A stretch of DNA of 11,380 bases, from positions 1 to 11,380 of the forward strand of contig CABUSL010000063.1 in NCBI GenBank assembly GCA_902494295.1. Reading direction: 5' to 3'. The notes beneath the pieces are model-generated. The model did not search any database and had not been told where the DNA came from. It worked only from the letters and a program-made list of their open reading frames with translations. Numbering within the stretch: the first letter of the stretch is position 1; each line of letters begins with the position of its first letter. This document shows positions 1 to 4,022 of this stretch, piece after piece. Source of the stretch: an uncultured Collinsella sp. (GTDB lineage: Bacteria; Actinomycetota; Coriobacteriia; Coriobacteriales; Coriobacteriaceae). The position numbers and the translations under genes were made by a program.

Positions 1-512
1 CCTATGGCAACGCGCCTACCGTGGCGTGCGGCTGGCAGCACTGCATGACGGTGCCGCGTGAGCTTACAGCCGGTGCCGGCGGCGTAGTGCTGCAGCAGCC
101 GGCGCGCGAGATTGAGCACCATTATGCCTCGGTGCGTGTGGGGGAGGGCTCGTTGGAGGTTGCCGGCGATACCTGCTTTGACGTTGTTGTTGACGGTGTC
201 GACGGCGCGTTTACCGCGACCGTTGATGGCGAGCTGAAGCTGGCGTTTGTGCCCGCCGAGGGCGAACTGCCCGCGCGCTTTGAGATGCGATTTACCGATG
301 AGGGTCGCGCTTCTGCCGGCTGTGGTCGCACCGTGCGCTGGGAGCCCGTCGACGAGGTTCGTAACGTGCGCATTGTTGGCGATGTCTCGTCGGTCGAGGT
401 GTTTGTGAACGATGGCGCGCTCGTGTTCTCGACGCGTATCTATCCCGAGGCCTATGGCGTGACCGTTGACGCTCCGGGCGCGAATGTGACCTACCACGCG
501 CTCAACATCTAA
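1..512 (+). CDS. GH32 beta-fructosidase / sucrose-6-phosphate hydrolase, C-terminal part (5' end outside window)
   Basis: This is the C-terminal ~169 residues of a glycoside hydrolase family 32 protein, which hydrolyses sucrose, sucrose-6-phosphate or fructans at terminal beta-fructosyl bonds, usually in the cytoplasm. The frame is open from the left edge (first full codon at 3), so the ATG inside it is not taken as the start. Seen directly: a WQHCMTVPREL block (family consensus W..xMTxPREL), which closes the five-bladed propeller, then the C-terminal beta-sandwich with the family signature DVSSVEVFVNDGALVFSTRIYP near the end. The catalytic NDPNG, RDP and EC motifs would lie upstream, outside the window, so activity cannot be judged. 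The ending ...YHALNI is a normal family ending. Substrate (scrB-type versus fructanase) cannot be decided from this fragment. An intrinsic terminator follows about 40 nt downstream. Confidence 0.88.
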   Translation, partial: YGNAPTVACGWQHCMTVPRELTAGAGGVVLQQPAREIEHHYASVRVGEGSLEVAGDTCFDVVVDGVDGAFTATVDGELKLAFVPAEGELPARFEMRFTDEGRASAGCGRTVRWEPVDEVRNVRIVGDVSSVEVFVNDGALVFSTRIYPEAYGVTVDAPGANVTYHALNI

Positions 513-534
513 GCGATTCGTCGCATATCGGCGC

Positions 535-540
535 TATACT
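535..540 (+). promoter_or_regulatory. Possible -10 box for the PLP-fold gene
   Basis: TATACT matches five of six positions of the sigma-70-type -10 consensus. No convincing -35 element lies 16-18 nt upstream. If it is used, transcription would start near 547, just before the terminator hairpin and about 60 nt ahead of the ATG at 609. This is a weak call. Confidence 0.3.
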
Positions 541-550
541 GCAGCCGTAG

Positions 551-586
551 CTCACGATGCGGGAAACATCCGCATCGTGGGTTTTT
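551..586 (+). terminator. Intrinsic terminator after the GH32 gene
   Basis: A perfect 10-bp stem (553-562 CACGATGCGG with 570-579 CCGCATCGTG) extends by one GU and one CG pair to 12 bp. The loop is about 7 nt (GAAACAT), and five T residues follow at 582-586. It lies between the GH32 stop and the next gene. A TATACT box just upstream (535-540) means it could also sit in the leader of the downstream gene. Confidence 0.85.
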
Positions 587-608
587 GTTAATGAAGGGAG
601 GTTGCCGT

Positions 609-1613
609 ATGGGCGTACAGCAGCTAGAAGAGGCTTGGGCTTTGAGGACCGATGCGCGTGAGGCGCGGTTGTTTGCGGCCCCGCATGTGCCGGCAGCGCT
701 GTCGCAGCTGGGGATTGTGCGTCCTGGTGACCGCCTGGTGGCCTTTGCGGACGACTTTGCCGATGCGTTTGCGCGCGGCTTTGATGGCTGCGATGTCGCG
801 CTGGTGGGATCGCCGTCCGCCGAGGCGTTTGCAGCTGCGTCCGAGGGCTTTGATGCTTCGTTTGATGCCGAGGTGCCGCACCTGTGGTGGTTTGTGAACT
901 CCATCGGTGGCTTTGGCCTGCGTTTGCCCGACCTTCGCGCTCTGGGCCGCGCGGCGCGTGAGGCCCATGCGCTGCTGGTTGTGGACAATACCGTGGCGTC
1001 AGCTTTTGGCTGCGATTCGCTGCGGCTGGGTGCTGTGCTGTCGCTCGAGGCGCTCGATCGTGTATGCGCCGGTGATGCTCCGCGCAAGCTCGTTGCCGCT
1101 TCGGTGGCGCGCTCGCAGCTCAAGCGCCATCGTGTGGATGCCGCTGCCGAGTGCGCGCATGCCCTGCTTGTGGGCCGTGGCTTGGCCAAGCTTGATTTGA
1201 CTGCTGACGAGGTCGGTGTGCTGAAGCGCGGGCTGGACTCGCTCGACGTCCGCATGCAGGCGCATTTCGACCGCGCCCGTGCGCTGGCCGAGTATCTGGC
1301 CGCCAACGAGATGGTGTGCAACGTGCGCTATCCCGGGCTGAGCTCGCATCCCGATCATGCGGTTGCAACGGGAATCCTCGAGCACGGCTTTGGCCCGGCA
1401 GCTGAGTTTGATCTTATCGAGCGCAGTGCGGGCGATCTCTTTGATGCTTTGCCGGGGGAGTTCCGCACATCGCCGGCTGGCGGCGCAACGACGCGCCTTT
1501 CGGCCCCACGCGGCAAGCAGGGGAGCACCGTCCGCCTCTTCGCCGGCACCGACGACCCCCTGGTCGTAGCGTCCGCCCTAGACAACGCCCTTCGTAAATT
1601 AGCTACTTTTTAA
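609..1613 (+). CDS. Cys/Met-metabolism PLP-fold protein lacking the catalytic lysine (probable pseudoenzyme)
   Basis: A protein of 334 aa related to the cystathionine gamma-synthase/lyase family (fold-type I PLP enzymes). The ATG at 609 is chosen because AAGGGAGG (594-601) lies 7 nt upstream; an in-frame ATG at 591 is inside that SD region. Family landmarks seen: LGIVRPGDRLVAFADDFADAF near residues 34-54 (compare LLKPGDHVVA..YGGT), VVDNTVAS at 124-131 (the Asp126 that normally contacts the PLP pyridine nitrogen), YPGLSSHPDH in the C-terminal half, and a final VRLFAGTDDPLVVASALDNAL (compare VRLSVGIED). The segment after G141-A142, where members read GADxxxxSxTKY with the Schiff-base lysine, here reads LSLEALDRVCAGDAP, with Asp150/Arg151 at the lysine position. 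The N-terminal phosphate-binding part (YxRxxNPT, SGMAA) is also missing, and the length is about 50 residues short. A PLP-dependent reaction is therefore unlikely. It may be a structural or regulatory relative, or a decaying gene that is still intact. Its function is unknown. Its 3' end overlaps the convergent regulator gene. Confidence 0.72.
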   Translation: MGVQQLEEAWALRTDAREARLFAAPHVPAALSQLGIVRPGDRLVAFADDFADAFARGFDGCDVALVGSPSAEAFAAASEGFDASFDAEVPHLWWFVNSIGGFGLRLPDLRALGRAAREAHALLVVDNTVASAFGCDSLRLGAVLSLEALDRVCAGDAPRKLVAASVARSQLKRHRVDAAAECAHALLVGRGLAKLDLTADEVGVLKRGLDSLDVRMQAHFDRARALAEYLAANEMVCNVRYPGLSSHPDHAVATGILEHGFGPAAEFDLIERSAGDLFDALPGEFRTSPAGGATTRLSAPRGKQGSTVRLFAGTDDPLVVASALDNALRKLATF

Positions 1614-1947
1614 TACTTGCGATGAGGGCGTTGGCTTTGGTGGCGATGACGTTGTTGATGTCGGCCTGCAGCTCCTCGTAGACCGCTATGGCTCGCTTGC
1701 CGGCGGGGGTGAGCGTGGATCCGCGGGCTCCGTCGCGCTCGATGAGCTTGCAGCCCAGCTGGCCTTCGGCTTCGTTCACAATGCGCCAGGCCTTGGAATA
1801 CGCCATTCCCATGCTCTTGGCGGCGCGGTTGAGCGAGTGCTCGCGGGCGATACCCTGCAGCAGCAAGACGCAGCCGTGGCCGAACACGCCCGGCAGATCT
1901 TTGTCGCACGACTGAATGACCAGTTTTGCCGTCGTCTTGTACTCCAT
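1603..1947 (-). CDS. ModE-like winged-helix DNA-binding protein (no molybdate-binding domain)
   Basis: A small regulator of 114 aa if the ATG at 1947 is used. A GTG at 1956 would add three residues, but the GGGGAG upstream is only 2 nt from it; from the ATG, TGGAG or GGGGAG is better spaced. The sequence matches the N-terminal DNA-binding domain of ModE and its archaeal relatives: VFGHGCVLLLQGIAREHSL, then NRAAKSMGMAYSKAWRIVNEAE (helix-turn-helix, compare SYKxAWxxIN), then LIERDGARGSTLTPAGKRAIAVYEEL (wing and dimer helix). ModE of E. coli continues into two Mop/TOBE domains that bind molybdate; these are absent, so the ligand, if any, is unknown. Such single-domain proteins are often annotated as LysR-type or winged-helix regulators. 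It is divergent from guaB and convergent with the PLP-fold gene, overlapping it by 11 nt (1603-1613). Target genes are not known; the palindromes in the guaB intergenic region are candidates. Confidence 0.8.
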   Translation of the reverse strand: MEYKTTAKLVIQSCDKDLPGVFGHGCVLLLQGIAREHSLNRAAKSMGMAYSKAWRIVNEAEGQLGCKLIERDGARGSTLTPAGKRAIAVYEELQADINNVIATKANALIASIKK

Positions 1948-1972
1948 GCGCTCCACGTCTCCCCGCTAAAGT

Positions 1973-1987
1973 GTTTGCTGGGCAAAC
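1973..1987. promoter_or_regulatory. Inverted repeat, candidate operator
   Basis: GTTTGC-TGG-GCAAAC is a perfect 6-bp inverted repeat with a 3-nt spacer, 25 bp upstream of the regulator's preferred ATG and inside its likely 5' leader. Its size and symmetry fit a dimeric winged-helix protein, and autoregulation would be usual. Binding is inference only. Confidence 0.35.
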
Positions 1988-2031
1988 GCAATGCCAGCGT
2001 CAAACCCTCGTGTGCTCTTCTTAAATCATGC

Positions 2032-2040
2032 ATTGTAGCA
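2032..2040 (-). promoter_or_regulatory. Candidate extended -10 promoter of the ModE-like gene
   Basis: On the minus strand this reads TGCTACAAT, an extended -10 (TGn plus TACAAT, five of six to consensus). No good -35 is visible, which extended -10 promoters can tolerate. Predicted start is near 2025. The same bases supply the TTGTAG proposed as the -35 of guaB on the other strand, so the divergent promoters would overlap and compete. Confidence 0.45.
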
Positions 2041-2061
2041 GTCAAAGTGCGTTAAGATACT
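2033..2061 (+). promoter_or_regulatory. Candidate guaB promoter
   Basis: TTGTAG (2033-2038) and GATACT (2056-2061) are separated by exactly 17 nt and each matches four of six consensus positions. A start near 2068 would give a leader of about 73 nt. TTAAGAT just upstream is an alternative -10. The call rests on spacing and position only. Confidence 0.45.
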
Positions 2062-2070
2062 TCCCCAGTA

Positions 2071-2090
2071 TTGGGCGCCCAAGGTTGGGC
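2071..2090. promoter_or_regulatory. Palindrome cluster at the guaB transcription start (candidate operator)
   Basis: TTGGGC-GCCCAA (2071-2082) is a perfect 12-bp palindrome. It is followed after GG by a third half-site, TTGGGC (2085-2090), giving alternating inverted half-sites just downstream of the proposed start. This suits a repressor acting as a block. In RNA only a short GCCC/GGGC stem could form, so a DNA site seems likelier than a riboswitch; the leader matches no riboswitch I recognise. Confidence 0.4.
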
Positions 2091-2140
2091 TGGGTCCTAC
2101 GAGGCCTGCAGCCGACCGGTCGCATGGAAAAAGGAGAAAC

Positions 2141-3652
2141 ATGGCTACGTTCTTTCCCGGTGAGTCCCACACGTTTTCGGAGTATCTGCTGGTCCCTGGT
2201 TACTCGTCCTCGCAGTGCATCCCCAACAACGTCTCTCTCAAGACTCCGCTGACCCGCTTTAAGCGCGGTGAGAAGCCGGCAATCACCCTGAACATCCCCA
2301 TGGTTTCCGCCATCATGCAGTCCGTTTCGGGCGTCGACATGGGTGTCGCGCTCGCTACCGAGGGTGGCCTGTCCTTCATTTACGGTTCCCAGAGCGCCGA
2401 GTCCGAGGCCGCTATGGTCAAGGCCGTCAAGGATCACAAGGCCGGCTTCGTTCAGTCCGATTCTACGCTGACCCCCGACATGACCATGGAGCAGGTCATC
2501 GAGCTCAAGGAGAAGACCGGTCACTCCACCATGCCGGTTACCGACGATGGCACTCCCAAGGGTAAGCTCCTGGGCATCGTCACCAGCCGTGACTATCGCC
2601 CCAGCCGCGATGACCACCAGACGAAGGTCTCCGAGTTCATGACCCCGCGTGAGCAGCTCATCGTGGGCGACAAGAACATTAGCCTCAAGGTTGCCAACGA
2701 CGTCATCTGGGACAACAAGCTCAACGCCCTGCCCATCGTCGACGACAACGATCACCTGATGGGCATCGTTTTCCGTAAGGACTACGATAGCCACAAGACC
2801 AACCCCAACGAGCTACTCGACGGCGATAAGCGCTACATGGTCGGCGCCGGCATCAACACCCGCGACTATGCCGAGCGCGTGCCGCTGCTCATCGAGGCCG
2901 GTGCCGACGTCCTGTGCATCGACTCTTCCGAGGGCTTCAGCGAGTGGCAGAAGCGCACCATCGAGTGGATCCGCGCCAACTACGGCGAGGATGTCAAGGT
3001 CGGTGCTGGTAACGTCGTCGACGCCGAGGGCTTCCGCTTCTTGGCCGACTGCGGTGCCGATTTCATCAAGGTCGGTATCGGCGGCGGTTCCATCTGCATT
3101 ACCCGCGAGACCAAGGGCATCGGCCGTGGCCAGGCCACCGCGCTGATCGACGTCTGCCGCGCTCGCGACGAGTACTACGAGGAGACCGGCGTCTACGTGC
3201 CTGTGTGCTCCGACGGTGGCATCGTCTACGACTACCACATGACGCTCGCTCTTGCTATGGGTGCCGACTTTATGATGCTGGGCCGTTACTTCGCCCGCTT
3301 TGACGAGAGCCCGACCGAGCGCGTCAACGTTAATGGCCAGTACATGAAGGAGTACTGGGGCGAGGGCTCTGCGCGCGCCCGCAACTGGCAGCGCTACGAC
3401 CTGGGCGGCGCCGCGAAGCTCAGCTTCGTCGAGGGCGTCGACTCCTACGTGCCTTACGCCGGCTCCCTCAAGGACGGCGTGGGCGGCACGCTTTACAAGG
3501 TCAAGTCCACGATGTGCAACTGCGGTGCCCTCTCGATTCCCGAGCTCCAGGAAAAGGCACGCCTGACCCTGGTGAGCTCCACCTCAATCGTCGAAGGCGG
3601 CGCCCACGATGTTGTCGTCAAGGATTCCCAGCAGAGCGTCAGCTACCGCTAA
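2141..3652 (+). CDS. guaB: IMP dehydrogenase, Tritrichomonas foetus-like type
   Basis: A 503-aa inosine-5'-monophosphate dehydrogenase, which oxidises IMP to XMP with NAD+, the first committed step to GMP, in the cytosol. AAAAAGGAG ends 4 nt before the ATG. A (beta/alpha)8 barrel is interrupted by two CBS domains (about residues 105-155 and 165-220, ending in LLGIVTSRDY and LMGIVFRKDY). Catalytic features: NAD-site D261 in CIDSSEGF, the loop GIGGGSICITRE with nucleophile C319, and the mobile flap EYWGEGSARARNWQRYD with the R418-Y419 dyad. K310 and E431 are also present. These numbers are the same as in the T. foetus enzyme as I recall it, and the stretches SICITRE.KGIGRGQATA, CSDGGIVYDYHMTLALAMGADF and VKSTMCNCGAL closely resemble that parasite protein rather than the usual bacterial GuaB. 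The gene stands alone, with its own candidate promoter and a downstream terminator. All catalytic residues are intact, so it should be active. Family certainty is very high. Confidence 0.96.
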   Translation: MATFFPGESHTFSEYLLVPGYSSSQCIPNNVSLKTPLTRFKRGEKPAITLNIPMVSAIMQSVSGVDMGVALATEGGLSFIYGSQSAESEAAMVKAVKDHKAGFVQSDSTLTPDMTMEQVIELKEKTGHSTMPVTDDGTPKGKLLGIVTSRDYRPSRDDHQTKVSEFMTPREQLIVGDKNISLKVANDVIWDNKLNALPIVDDNDHLMGIVFRKDYDSHKTNPNELLDGDKRYMVGAGINTRDYAERVPLLIEAGADVLCIDSSEGFSEWQKRTIEWIRANYGEDVKVGAGNVVDAEGFRFLADCGADFIKVGIGGGSICITRETKGIGRGQATALIDVCRARDEYYEETGVYVPVCSDGGIVYDYHMTLALAMGADFMMLGRYFARFDESPTERVNVNGQYMKEYWGEGSARARNWQRYDLGGAAKLSFVEGVDSYVPYAGSLKDGVGGTLYKVKSTMCNCGALSIPELQEKARLTLVSSTSIVEGGAHDVVVKDSQQSVSYR

Positions 3653-3657
3653 GCGGC

Positions 3658-3751
3658 TTTCCCAAGCACCGCACCTTGCCGTTCAAACCGTCGCTCGCGT
3701 ACCAAAGTACGCGTCGCTCCTCTTTCACGGCAATCTGCGGCACTTGGAAAA
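3658..3751. repeat. Large imperfect palindrome downstream of guaB
   Basis: Two 25-nt arms (3658-3682 and 3727-3751) are complementary at about 20 positions, including CCGCA/TGCGG and TTGCCGT/ACGGCAA blocks. At the centre is a perfect CGCGTAC-CAAA-GTACGCG hairpin, with GTCGCTC present on both sides of it. The whole 94-bp block starts 5 nt after the guaB stop codon. It has no T tract, so it is a poor terminator. It looks like an intergenic palindromic repeat unit of the REP/BIME kind, though only one copy is in this window. Confidence 0.5.
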
Positions 3752-3811
3752 CCCGTCCATGCTAGGACGATTAACAAATAGCGGTTGATTCACAACCACG
3801 TTATTTAGATA

Positions 3812-3855
3812 AAGCGAGATGCCTGCAAGTCGCAGGCATCTCGCTTGTTGTATTT
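3812..3855 (+). terminator. Intrinsic terminator, probably of guaB
   Basis: A perfect 15-bp stem (3812-3826 AAGCGAGATGCCTGC with 3832-3846) has a 5-nt loop, AAGTC, and is followed by the T-rich but interrupted tail GTTGTATTT. The stem is strong and the T tract mediocre. It lies about 160 nt after the guaB stop and before the leuS leader. It is nearly symmetric, but no minus-strand gene is nearby to use it in reverse. Confidence 0.7.
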
Positions 3856-3863
3856 GCTATCAT
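3855..3863 (+). promoter_or_regulatory. Candidate extended -10 promoter of leuS
   Basis: TGCTATCAT is an extended -10 (TGn plus TATCAT, five of six to consensus). The -35 position falls inside the terminator stem and is poor. A start near 3870 would put the whole 29-bp inverted repeat into the leuS 5' leader. An alternative TTGATT-17-GATAAA pair at 3785-3813 would start inside the terminator and is less likely. Confidence 0.4.
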
Positions 3864-3880
3864 CAGTCAAGTTAACCTTA

Positions 3881-3999
3881 GGGTCGGTCGGCTTGGCTTT
3901 GTTCGCTACAAGTTCCGCACGCAAAGAAGAGCACTTAATGTGCTCTTCGTCTTGCGCAGGACTGTCCGCAGTAGCGAACAAAGCCAAGCCGACCGACCC
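3881..3999. repeat. Perfect 29-bp inverted repeat with nested hairpin in the leuS leader
   Basis: The arms 3881-3909 and 3971-3999 are exact reverse complements over 29 bases, checked base by base. Outside them CTTAG (3877-3881) can pair with CTAAG (4003-4007), using an alternative register. The 61-nt interior holds a second hairpin: GAAGAGCAC (3926-3934) with GTGCTCTTC (3940-3948), loop TTAAT, and below it CGCAA (3920-3924) with TTGCG (3952-3956). As RNA this is a 119-nt double-layered stem ending 11 nt before the leuS ribosome-binding site. There is no T tract and no T-box core, so it is neither a terminator nor a T-box leader. It could be a leader control structure, an RNase III target, or a MITE-like insertion with 29-bp ends; no clear target-site duplication is seen. 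Confidence 0.85.
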
Positions 4000-4022
4000 C
4001 AGCTAAGATTAAAGGAGCTGAT

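Noticed and set aside
2062..2140. Riboswitch in the guaB leader
   Set aside because: The 73-nt leader matches no purine, PRPP or other riboswitch consensus I know; the repeats look like DNA half-sites.
3938..4006. Leader peptide ORF (22 codons from ATG 3938) ending just before the leuS SD
   Set aside because: It has only one leucine codon, no convincing SD, and simply reads through the right arm of the inverted repeat.
3865..4022. T-box riboswitch ahead of leuS
   Set aside because: No AGGGTGGNACCGCG-type core and no specifier-loop layout are visible; the region is dominated by the perfect inverted repeat.
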